From assembly GCA_029938185.1 (NCBI GenBank), contig JAOZVK010000115.1, positions 1-12,427 of the forward strand: DNA of 12,427 nucleotides, read 5' to 3'. The stretch comes from Bacteroidales bacterium (GTDB taxonomy: Bacteria > Bacteroidota > Bacteroidia > Bacteroidales > JAOZVK01). Of this stretch, positions 1 through 7,823 are shown piece after piece. Under the pieces are notes generated by a model. The model saw nothing but the letters and a program-made list of their open reading frames with translations. It ran no database searches and was not told the origin of the DNA. How positions within the stretch are numbered: position 1 is the stretch's first letter; each line of letters begins with the position of its first letter. The translations under genes and the position numbers were made by a program.

Positions 1-2
1 AT

Positions 3-329
3 AACATTGTTTCAGCAGGTAAAGAACAACAAAGCGGAGTTGAAAATATTAATATCTCAGTTCAACAACTAACAGAAATTACAAACGAAAACTCAGCATC
101 TGCCGAAGAAATGTCAGCATCAGCAGAAGAATTATCTGCACAAGCCGAACAATTAAAAGAATTGATTTCAGTTTTCAAAATAGGAAATTTAGAAAGCGAA
201 CAAATTAATTTCCGAACAGAAAATATTGAAAATAAAACATTAAGAAAACAATCCGCAAAGAAAAACAACGGATTTAAAATAAATTTATCAAAAAAGAACA
301 ATTCAGACGATGATTATGAAAAATATTGA
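3..329 (+). CDS. Methyl-accepting chemotaxis protein, C-terminal end (5' truncated by window)
   Basis: The open frame enters from the left edge and ends at TGA 327-329, so only about 108 C-terminal residues are visible. The residues EQQSGVENINISVQQLTEIT, then NENSASAEEMSASAEELSAQ, then AEQLKELISVF are the descending helix of the MCP cytoplasmic signalling coiled coil. In this family that helix carries Glu/Gln adaptation sites and lies beyond the tip that binds CheA and CheW. The SAEE repeats are typical methylation-helix sequence. A hydrophilic, Lys/Asn-rich tail of about 50 residues follows and ends in DDDYEKY instead of an enteric NWETF-type CheR tether. An aromatic-acidic end of this kind may still be an adaptation-enzyme docking site (inference). 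The sensor and membrane parts are outside the window. It is unrelated to the modules downstream and probably marks the chromosomal flank. Confidence 0.93.
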   Translation, partial: NIVSAGKEQQSGVENINISVQQLTEITNENSASAEEMSASAEELSAQAEQLKELISVFKIGNLESEQINFRTENIENKTLRKQSAKKNNGFKINLSKKNNSDDDYEKY

Positions 330-369
330 CAAAAATAAAAGACCTGAAAAACAATAAAATTAACAAATA

Positions 370-561
370 CTATGCAACATTTTGATAAATTAGTTTGTCG
401 GGCTGATAATTTTTATTTACGCATAGTAGAATGACAAGCAAGATAATCAATTTTTTCTGCACTTCGTTTAGAAAAATTTGATTATCTTGCCCACCATTCT
501 ATTTTGTGTGGATACCAAAGATGATAAGTCCAGCATACGGATTGATGAAAATGTGCATAAC
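370..561 (+). other. Gene-less spacer with degenerate cassette-like ends
   Basis: The 390 bases between the chemotaxis gene and the ATPase gene contain no convincing ORF. Within them, TATGCA-A-CATTTT at 371-383 pairs with AAAATGTGCATA at 548-559, leaving one bulged A. The right arm is the opening of palindrome R1, so 370-561 could be a short, gene-free or decayed module. Alternatively CTATGC (370-375) pairs with GCATAG (421-426), just before hairpin R0, which would define an even smaller 57-bp unit. The two readings compete. Neither core is a clean GTT, so this boundary is weaker than those further right. Confidence 0.35.
427..501 (+). repeat. R0, degenerate member of the composite-palindrome family
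   Basis: The outer stem is TAGAATG (427-433) with CATTCTA (495-501). A 5x5 internal loop follows, ACAAG (434-438) opposite CCCAC (490-494). The inner stem is CAAGATAATCAA (439-450) with TTGATTATCTTG (478-489), and it continues through an A/T tract to about 458/470. The architecture, and the CCCAC strand of the loop, are the same as in R1 and R4, although the stem sequences are unrelated. No AAC/GTT core boxes are recognisable beside it, so it is either decayed or a variant. Confidence 0.6.
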
Positions 562-661
562 AGCGGCTTGGTGTCAGTCATTTTTTGCTTGTTTTTACTT
601 CGCTTCGCTCGTAAAAAACAAGCAAAAAATGCCCACCACTAAGCCGTATTCGTTATAAGCA
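555..661 (+). repeat. R1, composite palindrome, attC-like
   Basis: GCATAAC (555-561) opens the element and GTT at 652-654 closes it. The outer stem CGGCTTGGTG (564-573) pairs with 637-646, with one G-T pair. A 5x5 loop follows, TCAGT (574-578) opposite CCCAC (632-636). The inner stem runs 579-598 with 611-631 (one bulged A), around a tip rich in CTTCGC. The closing box GTTATAAGCA (652-661) is complementary to the opening of R2, about 2.05 kb away. Its match to this element's own opening box is shorter (GTTAT with ATAAC only). R1 is nearly identical to R4: 558-660 against 9248-9350 has four mismatches in 103 bases. The A/T-rich inner stem might also act as a bidirectional terminator. Confidence 0.8.
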
Positions 662-669
662 GTTTGTTA

Positions 670-677
670 TATATTTG
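670..677 (+). promoter_or_regulatory. Possible Bacteroidota -7 box (TAnnTTTG)
   Basis: TATATTTG matches the Bacteroidota housekeeping -7 consensus TAnnTTTG and would place transcription start about 30 bp before the ATPase ATG at 720. No good TTTG -33 element lies at the expected distance upstream; the region there is the end of palindrome R1. The match is short in a very AT-rich leader, so chance is a real possibility. Confidence 0.25.
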
Positions 678-719
678 CACATAAAAATACTATATAAATT
701 TTAAACTAAACAATAAATA

Positions 720-2180
720 ATGAAATTGAATATTAAAAATTTAGGTTACATAGATGAAGGTAAAATTGAAATAGGAGATTTAACTATTATTTCGGGAAAA
801 AATAATTCAGGAAAAACCTATATTAATTATGCTATTTTTGGTTTTTTAAAAAGTTGGAAAAGGTTATGCAAATTTACTCTTAAAAAAGACCATTTAGAAG
901 ATTTGTTTAATTTGGGGTTTTGCAAAATTGACCTTCGGGACTATGAACAACAAATCCACGAAGTTTTAAAAAAGGCATTTGATAAATATTCTAAATCTAT
1001 TTATAAAGTTTTCAGTGCAGAAGAAGGTAGTTTTTCAGATTTTGATTTTAGCATTACTTTTAATAATATAAAACCAAATTATTCACAAAAACTGGTTTCA
1101 ATATACGCATCCCAAAAACAAGAAATTTTAAAATTTCAAAAAGAAACTGACAGTTATTATTTAGAGGCAAGTAACTTAATTAAAGAAGATAGTTTTTCAA
1201 AATTACCACAAATTTTAATTAAGGACAGCTTAAATACATCATTAGCAGAAGCATTTTTCAATTCAATTTTTATTCGTCCATTCATTATAACAAGTGAGCG
1301 AACAGGCATATCATTATTTTATAAAGAACTTGATATAAATAAAAATATCTTTATAGAAAAAATTCAAGATAAGAAAAAATTAGAAAATATTGACTTTCTA
1401 CAAATGTTAGATGAATCAATTGCACGCTATGCTACTTCCATAAGAGACAATATTGATTCAATAAGAGATTATGAAAACATTGCAAAACGAAAAAGTTTTT
1501 TAATAAGAGATAAAGATAATCATAAAAACTTCCTAAAATCATTTGAAAACATTTTAGGAGGGAATTTTATCGTTGGAAATGATAATGCAATCTATTTTGT
1601 CCCTGCAAAAGAAAAAGGAAGAGAACAGGTTAAATTATCTCTATTTGAAACATCTTCCGCAGTGAAATCATTACTATTATTTGATTTATACATAAAACAC
1701 TGGTCGCAAGAAAATGATTTTTTATTAATTGATGAACCTGAATTAAATTTACATCCAGAAAATCAGAGACTAATAGCACGACTAATAGCACGATTAGTTA
1801 ATAAAGGAACAAAAGTCTTTCTAACAACACATAGTGATATTTTTATTAGAGAAATAAATAACTTAATGATGCTTGACTCATTAAATGATGATAAGTTAAA
1901 TAAAAAATATAAATATGGAAAGGGAGAACTTCTTTCCAAAGATAAAGTTAAAGTATATACAACTGAGAATCATCAAATAAAGTCTGTTTTAATAAATGAT
2001 TATGGTATTCAGTTATCTTCTTTTGAAGAAATTATAACAGACCAAAATGAAAGTTTTGAAACAATCTATTTTAGTCTGGTGGATAAAATTGAAAACGAAG
2101 AAATTTTAGTAAAGAGTCAAACTAAAATTCATAAAACTGAAAATCATAAAATTAAAAATATAGACAATAATGGAAATTAA
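720..2180 (+). CDS. AAA/ABC-type ATPase of a two-gene defence-like system
   Basis: This is a 486-residue cytosolic ATPase without signal peptide or membrane segment. It belongs to the AAA_15/AAA_21-like, SMC/OLD-type branch. Walker A is GKNNSGKT at residues 26-33, immediately after the first beta-strand of a typical MKLNIKNLG-type start. A signature-like ETSSAVKS lies at 310-317, Walker B FLLIDEPELNLHP at 334-346, and the switch histidine is H371 in LTTHSD. The middle (about 45-300) is a poorly conserved, helical, charged insertion, as expected for a hinge or sensor region. The last 110 residues show no TOPRIM nuclease motifs, so it is not a full OLD protein. The start is behind an A/T leader without Shine-Dalgarno. 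The next gene overlaps by 11 bp, implying co-translation with a PD-(D/E)XK-like partner. Role in anti-phage defence is inferred from this pairing; I cannot assign a named system. Confidence 0.85.
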   Translation: MKLNIKNLGYIDEGKIEIGDLTIISGKNNSGKTYINYAIFGFLKSWKRLCKFTLKKDHLEDLFNLGFCKIDLRDYEQQIHEVLKKAFDKYSKSIYKVFSAEEGSFSDFDFSITFNNIKPNYSQKLVSIYASQKQEILKFQKETDSYYLEASNLIKEDSFSKLPQILIKDSLNTSLAEAFFNSIFIRPFIITSERTGISLFYKELDINKNIFIEKIQDKKKLENIDFLQMLDESIARYATSIRDNIDSIRDYENIAKRKSFLIRDKDNHKNFLKSFENILGGNFIVGNDNAIYFVPAKEKGREQVKLSLFETSSAVKSLLLFDLYIKHWSQENDFLLIDEPELNLHPENQRLIARLIARLVNKGTKVFLTTHSDIFIREINNLMMLDSLNDDKLNKKYKYGKGELLSKDKVKVYTTENHQIKSVLINDYGIQLSSFEEIITDQNESFETIYFSLVDKIENEEILVKSQTKIHKTENHKIKNIDNNGN

Positions 2181-2706
2181 TGATGCATTAAGAGAATCAA
2201 TAGTAGATAGTGCTCATATACACATTGATGCGTCAGGAACTCTAAAAATAGATGAATCTGAAAATATAGGAACATACCAATTACAAGCTGTAAATATAAC
2301 AGGTATTGACATATTTTATGGTGCAATTAAATTAGACATTAGAAATACACCATTCACAGGAGAATTAATAAAAGAAGGCTATTTAAAGAAGGCTTGCGAT
2401 GCAATAGTATTTTGTAAAGTAAAGCAAAAGAATTGTATATTTTTAATTGAGTTAAAGTCTAATACAGCATCACATATTCCTGAAAAGATGAAAAATGGTT
2501 ATGCGTTTGTTGAATATTTAAGAAGTATCTTTTTAAAGCATTATGGACTGAATATTAAAAATGGATTTCAAATAATACCAGTTTTATTTGATAGAAAACC
2601 TTCTTCACGCAGTAACTCGTCTGAAAGAGAATTAAGAGGAATTAAGTTTTTCCATAAAGGCTTTGGGAAATCAGTGGGAAATGTAGATTTAAGAATATAT
2701 TTGTAA
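2170..2706 (+). CDS. Small PD-(D/E)XK-like protein, partner of the upstream ATPase
   Basis: This 178-residue protein is not one I can match to a named family. The core has a nuclease-like pattern: acidic residues E65/E69 in a helix, D77 in CDAIVF, then E94-L-K96 in IFLIELKS, giving D-x16-E-x-K as in the PD-(D/E)XK fold. The following segment GYAFVEYLRSIFLKHYG fits the alpha-helix that follows the catalytic strands. No signal peptide or membrane segment is visible. The ATG at 2170 overlaps the ATPase stop by 11 bp, so the two proteins are probably made together and may form an ATPase-gated effector (inference). The stop codon lies immediately before the TGCTTATAAC box that opens R2, leaving no terminator other than the palindrome itself. 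Alternatively the fold could serve only for nucleic-acid or ligand binding. Confidence 0.7.
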   Translation: MEINDALRESIVDSAHIHIDASGTLKIDESENIGTYQLQAVNITGIDIFYGAIKLDIRNTPFTGELIKEGYLKKACDAIVFCKVKQKNCIFLIELKSNTASHIPEKMKNGYAFVEYLRSIFLKHYGLNIKNGFQIIPVLFDRKPSSRSNSSERELRGIKFFHKGFGKSVGNVDLRIYL

Positions 2707-2816
2707 TGCTTATAACAGCGTGTTGGATGTCAGCCATTTTGTAGCGTTTTTTTCGTGCTTCGCACTCAAAAAAACACTACAAAATGTCCGCCACCACACA
2801 CGTATTCGTTAGCGGT
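2707..2816 (+). repeat. R2, composite palindrome, attC-like
   Basis: The opening box TGCTTATAAC (2707-2716) matches the start of module 1, and the closing box GTTAGCGGT (2808-2816) matches the end of module 2. The two boxes of this one element are not complementary beyond GTTA/TAAC. The outer stem CGTGT-TGG (2719-2726) pairs with CCA-C-ACACG (2794-2802), with an unpaired C at 2797. A2727 is also unpaired, and TG/CA closes the stem. The internal loop is TCAGC (2730-2734) opposite TCCGC (2787-2791). The inner stem begins CATTTTGTAG (2735-2744) with CTACAAAATG (2777-2786), under a GTGC-TTC-GCAC tip. Extrahelical bases in a stem between two core boxes are a known attC trait. Confidence 0.8.
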
Positions 2817-4936
2817 AATTGCAAAAAAGATACAAATTAACAGAAAAAAATAAATAATTATGAACTATTGGTTACATAGAATTTCACATCACGCAGAAAT
2901 TTCCTATCCACTGTTAGAACAAGATATACTTACAATTGGCTTTTCAGATTTTGCAAATCAGAAATTTATTGATAATATTTTGAATGCTGGCAATAAGTGG
3001 AAAGCAAAATGGCAACAATTAGAAAAAGAACTTGCTAATACGTGGGCTGAAAAAGCAAGAACACGTCATAATTTATGGAGATTTATTGAAGGTTTTAAAA
3101 AAAATGACTGGATTATTATACCAAGTTGGGGGACATTTTATATTTATGAAATAATATCCGAAAAACCCCAACCTATTGGCAATATTAATAATAAACTAAA
3201 AGATTGGCACGGGAACAAAATAGAAGTAAAAAATGGAAAACTTTATGACAAAGATAAATTAATAGATATTGGATTTTACTGGAAAGTTAAACCTATCGCA
3301 AAAGAAATATCAAGAAAAAAATATGCGGATTTTGCTTTAACTGCAAAAATGAAAAACCATTATACTAATTCAAATATTACTGAAATTCAGGAAAGTATAA
3401 AAAAGGCATTATTTAATTTCAAACAGAATAAACCTATTGAAATTCAATCTCAAATAGATGATAACATTGACATAACTATGGATATTTTACAAAATATTAA
3501 TTCGCAAAAAGAAGAAATAGATAAATTAAGACCGTTAAGCCCTGAACTTGAAGAGCAAATAATGCGAAAATTTAGATTAGATTGGAATTATCACTCTAAT
3601 AATATTGAAGGCAATAAATTGACTTATGGTGAAACTAAAACTTTTTTGTTACACGGTATTACTGCAAAGGGAAAAACATTAAAAGACCATTTAGATATAA
3701 GAGGTCATAATGAAGCATTACTAATGCTTGAAGAAATAGTAAGAGAAGAAAGAGATATTAGTGAAAATTTTATAAGAGAATTACATATAATTATTTTACA
3801 GGAAAGTTACTATAATAAATCAAAAACACTTGAAGGAAAAATAATTTCAAGAAAAATTGAAATAGGGAAATATAAAACACAACCAAATCACGTTTTAACC
3901 GAAACAGGAGAAATGCATTATTTTGCAACACCAGAAGAAACGCCTGCAAAAATGAATGACTTAATCCAATGGTATAGAGACACAAGTAACGATTTAAGAA
4001 ATAATGATAATAGTATTTACCATCCTCTAATTGTGGCTTCTCTTTTTCATTATAAATTTATAAACATACACCCTTTTGATGATGGCAATGGACGATTAGC
4101 CAGAATTTTAATGAATTTAGTTTTAATGAAAAATGGTTATCCGCCTGTCATAGTAAAAACAGAACAAAAAGATGATTATTATACTGTCTTAAAAGAAGCT
4201 GACGGAGGAAATGAAGACCAATTTGTTAAATACATTGGAGAACAATTAACAAATTCATTAGAATTATATCTAAAAGGAGCAAAAGGAGAAGATATTGAAG
4301 ATGAAGCAGATATTGATAAGCAAATAGAGCTTCTAAAAGCATCGTTACAAGGAGAAAAAGAAAAAAAGACAATTGCGAAACCTCAGAGTAGGCAAATATA
4401 TCTAAAAACCATAAAACCAATTTTTGAAAAAGTTTTTAGAAAGTTAGAAAAGTTTGATGAATTATTTTTTAAAAAGGAAATAGTTTGTTGGAAATTCGGT
4501 AATGGAAACCCTGTAAATAATAAAGAAAGCTTTTTCTTAGAGTTAGAAAAAGAATTAAATTCATCAGAAAAAGTTATTGGAGAAATCGGTTTTGAATATA
4601 ATTGGAAAGAATTTAGAAAAACAGAGAAGATTAATTTTGATTGTTCAATAACTCTAAAATTTAGCTATGAAAGGTATGACTATATAAAAATATATACAAA
4701 ACCAACAATATTTAAAAATATTTTTATCCCATATACTAAACCTGAAATAAGTAATGATGATATTATTTTAATTACAAATTCATTAGCAAAATATATATTA
4801 AACAAAATTTCAGATAATATAAATGGAGACGAAAACCGCTAACATTGTGCCTTGTTGTCAGTCATTTATTTTGTTTTTTGTTTCGCCTACGGCTCACAAA
4901 AAACAAAATAAATGCCCGCCACAAGGCACATATCCG
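2809..4936 (+). mobile_element. Module 2: cassette-like unit carrying a single Fic gene
   Basis: The ends are GTTAGCGGT (2808-2816) and ACCGCTAAC (4835-4843), exact reverse complements over 9 bases, with R3 as the right-hand palindrome. The unit is 2128 bp and holds one gene that fills almost all of it. The Fic stop codon TAA (4840-4842) is part of the right box. ATTGCAAAA lies at 2818, ten bases after the core G, a position also occupied by ATTGC(A/C)AAA in modules 3 and 4. Confidence 0.55.
2860..4842 (+). CDS. Fic-family protein AMP-transferase with N-terminal EVE/PUA-like domain
   Basis: This is a 660-residue, cytosolic three-part protein. Residues 1-160 (beginning MNYWLHRISHHAEISYPLLE, with NLWRFIEGFKKNDWIIIPSW and GTFYIYEI) look like the small beta-barrel EVE/PUA-like module found at the front of bacterial conflict proteins, where it may sense modified bases. 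The Fic domain spans about 225-475. It has the catalytic motif HPFDDGNGRLAR at 404-415, complete for transfer of AMP from ATP to a hydroxyl side chain. It also has SNNIEGN at 246-252, which fits the (S/T)xxxE(G/N) inhibitory helix, with E250 the expected clamp on the ATP pocket. That places it among Fic proteins with an internal N-terminal inhibitory helix. The last 170 residues form an unrecognised domain rich in aromatics and Lys. The start follows an A/T leader without Shine-Dalgarno. It has no partner gene in its module, so self-inhibition may replace an antitoxin. The target is unknown. Confidence 0.88.
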   Translation: MNYWLHRISHHAEISYPLLEQDILTIGFSDFANQKFIDNILNAGNKWKAKWQQLEKELANTWAEKARTRHNLWRFIEGFKKNDWIIIPSWGTFYIYEIISEKPQPIGNINNKLKDWHGNKIEVKNGKLYDKDKLIDIGFYWKVKPIAKEISRKKYADFALTAKMKNHYTNSNITEIQESIKKALFNFKQNKPIEIQSQIDDNIDITMDILQNINSQKEEIDKLRPLSPELEEQIMRKFRLDWNYHSNNIEGNKLTYGETKTFLLHGITAKGKTLKDHLDIRGHNEALLMLEEIVREERDISENFIRELHIIILQESYYNKSKTLEGKIISRKIEIGKYKTQPNHVLTETGEMHYFATPEETPAKMNDLIQWYRDTSNDLRNNDNSIYHPLIVASLFHYKFINIHPFDDGNGRLARILMNLVLMKNGYPPVIVKTEQKDDYYTVLKEADGGNEDQFVKYIGEQLTNSLELYLKGAKGEDIEDEADIDKQIELLKASLQGEKEKKTIAKPQSRQIYLKTIKPIFEKVFRKLEKFDELFFKKEIVCWKFGNGNPVNNKESFFLELEKELNSSEKVIGEIGFEYNWKEFRKTEKINFDCSITLKFSYERYDYIKIYTKPTIFKNIFIPYTKPEISNDDIILITNSLAKYILNKISDNINGDENR

Positions 4937-4945
4937 TTAGCGTTC
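4835..4945 (+). repeat. R3, composite palindrome, attC-like
   Basis: The opening box ACCGCTAAC (4835-4843) belongs to module 2; its last bases also encode the end of the Fic protein. The closing box GTTAGCGTTC (4936-4945) belongs to module 3. The outer stem GTGCCTTG (4847-4854) pairs with CAAGGCAC (4922-4929), then T-A and G-C pairs with an unpaired T4856. The loop is TCAGT (4858-4862) opposite CCCGC (4915-4919). The inner stem of 18 perfect pairs runs 4863-4880 with 4897-4914, capped by GCC-TAC-GGC. From here to the next gene at 5082 I see only an A/T-rich leader starting with ATTGCCAAA (4946-4954). Confidence 0.8.
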
Positions 4946-5081
4946 ATTGCCAAAATCATTACAACATGATAGAATGTTAATAACAAGATTTGATAATCAA
5001 TATTTTTATTAACACTTCTGTAGCTTATTAAAATCTGATTTATAGACAACTAATAAAGAATAAATTAACAAATTACAATAA

Positions 5082-7823
5082 ATGAAAGATTGGAAAATAA
5101 GAATAGAAAATTTATTACAAAAACGAGATAACAAAGTAGCAAAAATTAATCTTGTGAAAAAAAATGTTCATTATTCTGAAAAAATCAAAAGTCACAGAAT
5201 ACTGAAAATTCTTACAGGAGACGAAGAAATAGTAAGAGCTTATATAATTGATAGACTTGTTAATAATTTAGATTATAAAGCTCAAAATATTGAAACAGAA
5301 AAAGAATATACTGTAAAAATAGGTAGAGACACAAAAAATCCAAGAATTGATATAATTGTTAAAGACAATGATAACAATCCATTCTTTTTCATGGAAATTA
5401 AATCACCACAAGAATATAAAAAAGGCAAAGAAACAATAGAAGGACAATTATTTACATTAGCACAACAAGAAGAAAAAAAATTTAATACAAAGGTCAAATA
5501 TCTCGTTTATTATACCGCTGAAATACAAGATGACGAAATAATTGACAGAGCGATTATTATTGATTTTGAAAAATATAAAACTTTCAATAGTTGGGAAAAA
5601 GCTGGTAATATTTCGGTAGGTTACGAACTTACTCCGGGATATGGCGAACCTAAAAAACAAGCCCTAATAAAAGGAGATAAAAAACATGACTTACGAATAA
5701 GAATAAATCGTGAAGAAATAGAAGGACTTAGTATAAACTTGCATAATGTTCTTTGGGGTGGAGGCGGAACAAATGACAGCGAAATATTTTACTCCCTTGT
5801 AAATATTATTTTGGCAAAAGTTCAAGATGAATATGAAAAAGAGGACGGACAAAAATATGATTTCCAAATTTTTCAATACAGTAATCATATCGAAAGCCAT
5901 GATAAAGTGTATGACAGAATAAACGGACTTTATAAAAGAGCATTAAAAGAACAGCTAAATGTTTCAGACCAAAAAAAAATAGATGATGATAATGTTATAA
6001 ACAGAATAAAATTTCCGCTAAATAAATTAATATACACAGTTCAATCTCTTGAAACATTTTCTTTTCTGGAAGGACGCAGTTCAATAGACGGTAAAGATAT
6101 ACTCGGTGATTTCTTTGAAAGCATTACCCGTGACGGTTTTAAACAAAATAAAGGTCAATTTTTCACCCCAACACCTATTGTTAATTTTTTGCTTTACGCC
6201 TTACAATTAGATAATTTATCAATAAACAAACTAAATGACAGCAGGGAATTACCACTTATAATTGACCCGTCAGCAGGTAGCGGAACTTATCTCGTTGAAG
6301 CGATGAAATTAATAACAAAAGAAGTAAAATATAAACAAAAAGAAAAAATAAAAACAAGCAGACAAATTAAGCAACGATTTGAAGAGTTATTTACCAAAGA
6401 CAATTATAATGAAAATCAGTGGGCAAGAGAATATTTATACGCCTCTGAAATTAATCCGGACTTGGGAACTTCGTCAAAAGTCAATATGATTTTGCATGGA
6501 GATGGTTCTACAAATATCTTTATAAAAGACGGTTTACTACCGTTTCACTTTTATGTAAAAGAAACATCACCAAACTATTTAGAAACATCGAATACAGAAA
6601 CTATTTATAATGACAAAGAAGTAAACGGAAAATTTGACATTGTCATAAGTAATCCACCTTTTAGTGTTGATTTAGATAAGCAAACACAACGTGAAATTAA
6701 AAATACATTTTTATTTGGAGAAAAAAAGAACTCCGAAAATCTTTTTATTGAAAGATACTATCAGCTGTTAAAAGAAGGCGGACGGCTCGGGGTTGTTTTG
6801 CCCGAGAGTGTTTTTGATACAACTGAAAATAAATATATACGGCTTTTTCTTTTTAAATATTTTAATATCAAGGCAGTAGTAAGTTTACCACAAATTACAT
6901 TTGAACCTTTCACTTCGACTAAAACAAGTTTACTTTTTGCACAAAAGAAAACAAAGTTACAGATTGAAAAATGGAACTTATTATGGAATAAATACGGAAA
7001 TGAATGGAGTTTATTAAAAACCCGAATGAATGATTATTTGTTATATTTTGTTCAAGAAAAGACAATAAATAAAAAGTGGGCAAAAGACGTGATTAAAGAC
7101 ATAGAAGAGAACAATAATCAAAATATTCTTAAAAATATTTATCGTTTCTTAAAAAATTATATAACCGAAGATGATAAGAATTTAAAAATAAAAGAGCTTT
7201 TAATAAAATACAATAATGAAATTGTAACTCTTTCAAAATATGAAAAAGAAACAGAAGTATTTGGCTTTTACAATGCTTGGTGGGTTTTTAATGAAGTAGC
7301 AAAGATTATGGATTATGATATTTTTATGGCAGAAGCAGAAAATGTAGGATATAAACGAACCAAAAGAGGAGAAAATTCAATGCCAAACGATTTATACGAT
7401 ATTGAGTATGCTCCACAGACAATAAATACAAAACAAATTATTGATGAATACCAAGATGAAATAAAAACAAAAACAAAACTTAAAACCGAACTTGAAACTG
7501 AAAAGAACGAACTTGAAGAAAAACTTAAAGAAAAATCTTATATCACGGCTGTTAAACGTCTTGAAAAAATAAATAAAGAAATAGAGATTTTTGAAACTAC
7601 TATTGAAAATTTTAAAGACGATTTAATAACTGTAACCCATTTTTTTGTAAAATACTACAAAAACAACAAACTAAAAGAAGAATATTACGAACGAACAAAT
7701 ACAGATTTAACAAATCTTTTTAAAACAGGTTTATTAAAATCTTACAAAAGTGATGATATTTTACTTAGAAAAACAGAAATTCATACTATTTTAGACGCTG
7801 TAAGAAAGGAGGTATCATGGTAA
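5082..7823 (+). CDS. Fused restriction-modification subunit: HsdR_N-like nuclease plus N6-adenine methyltransferase
   Basis: This is a 913-residue cytosolic enzyme. The N-terminal third resembles the type I HsdR N-terminal nuclease: D90 in RIDIIV, E105-I-K107 in FFMEIKSP, and Q122 in EGQLFTLAQ, which together fit the D...ExK...Q arrangement of that PD-(D/E)XK group. A gamma-type N6-adenine methyltransferase follows: KGQFFTPTP near 357-365, SAM motif I IDPSAGSGTYL at 394-404, and catalytic NPPF at 524-527. Residues about 780-850 form a charged coiled coil, probably a contact for the specificity subunit. No SF2 helicase/translocase is present here or elsewhere in the window, so this is not a classical type I enzyme. 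Nuclease-methyltransferase in one chain beside a separate HsdS matches the BcgI-type (type IIB) arrangement, although BcgI's A subunit is shorter. The hsdS start lies inside its 3' end. Recognition sequence cannot be read from the DNA. Confidence 0.88.
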   Translation: MKDWKIRIENLLQKRDNKVAKINLVKKNVHYSEKIKSHRILKILTGDEEIVRAYIIDRLVNNLDYKAQNIETEKEYTVKIGRDTKNPRIDIIVKDNDNNPFFFMEIKSPQEYKKGKETIEGQLFTLAQQEEKKFNTKVKYLVYYTAEIQDDEIIDRAIIIDFEKYKTFNSWEKAGNISVGYELTPGYGEPKKQALIKGDKKHDLRIRINREEIEGLSINLHNVLWGGGGTNDSEIFYSLVNIILAKVQDEYEKEDGQKYDFQIFQYSNHIESHDKVYDRINGLYKRALKEQLNVSDQKKIDDDNVINRIKFPLNKLIYTVQSLETFSFLEGRSSIDGKDILGDFFESITRDGFKQNKGQFFTPTPIVNFLLYALQLDNLSINKLNDSRELPLIIDPSAGSGTYLVEAMKLITKEVKYKQKEKIKTSRQIKQRFEELFTKDNYNENQWAREYLYASEINPDLGTSSKVNMILHGDGSTNIFIKDGLLPFHFYVKETSPNYLETSNTETIYNDKEVNGKFDIVISNPPFSVDLDKQTQREIKNTFLFGEKKNSENLFIERYYQLLKEGGRLGVVLPESVFDTTENKYIRLFLFKYFNIKAVVSLPQITFEPFTSTKTSLLFAQKKTKLQIEKWNLLWNKYGNEWSLLKTRMNDYLLYFVQEKTINKKWAKDVIKDIEENNNQNILKNIYRFLKNYITEDDKNLKIKELLIKYNNEIVTLSKYEKETEVFGFYNAWWVFNEVAKIMDYDIFMAEAENVGYKRTKRGENSMPNDLYDIEYAPQTINTKQIIDEYQDEIKTKTKLKTELETEKNELEEKLKEKSYITAVKRLEKINKEIEIFETTIENFKDDLITVTHFFVKYYKNNKLKEEYYERTNTDLTNLFKTGLLKSYKSDDILLRKTEIHTILDAVRKEVSW
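7805..7813 (+). promoter_or_regulatory. Strong Shine-Dalgarno for hsdS
   Basis: AAAGGAGGT lies four bases before the ATG at 7817, inside the last codons of the methyltransferase gene. It is the only clear consensus ribosome-binding site in the window; all the other genes have A/T-rich leaders instead. It supports the 7817 start and suggests deliberate coupling or high initiation for the specificity subunit, though the same bases also encode Arg-Lys-Glu-Val. Confidence 0.55.

Larger units (their letters stand above)
653..2808 (+). mobile_element. Module 1: cassette-like unit carrying ATPase plus PD-(D/E)XK-like pair
   Basis: This unit is defined by the exact inverted pair GTTATAAGCA (652-661) and TGCTTATAAC (2707-2716), with R2 as its right-hand palindrome. 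Boundaries are drawn at the G^TT position used by integron integrases, by analogy. It is 2156 bp with two overlapping genes in the cassette orientation, and the last stop codon (2704-2706) directly abuts the right box. No recombinase is encoded here. The mobile status is inferred from the ends, not shown. Confidence 0.55.

Noticed and set aside
62..301. Minus-strand frame opposite the chemotaxis receptor, and similar antisense frames at 3791-3985, 4226-4420, 5282-5900, 7893-8081, 8395-8607, 9771-9968 and 9977-10189
   Set aside because: All lie wholly or mainly over well-supported + strand genes and read as Phe/Leu/Ile-rich shadows.
555..661. Palindromes as simple rho-independent terminators
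   Set aside because: Termination is possible, but it does not explain the conserved internal loop, the core boxes or the own-end complementarity of modules.
720..2180. OLD-family nuclease or PARIS AriA
   Set aside because: No TOPRIM motifs occur in the C-terminal part, and the neighbour is a PD-(D/E)XK-like protein, not a TOPRIM AriB.
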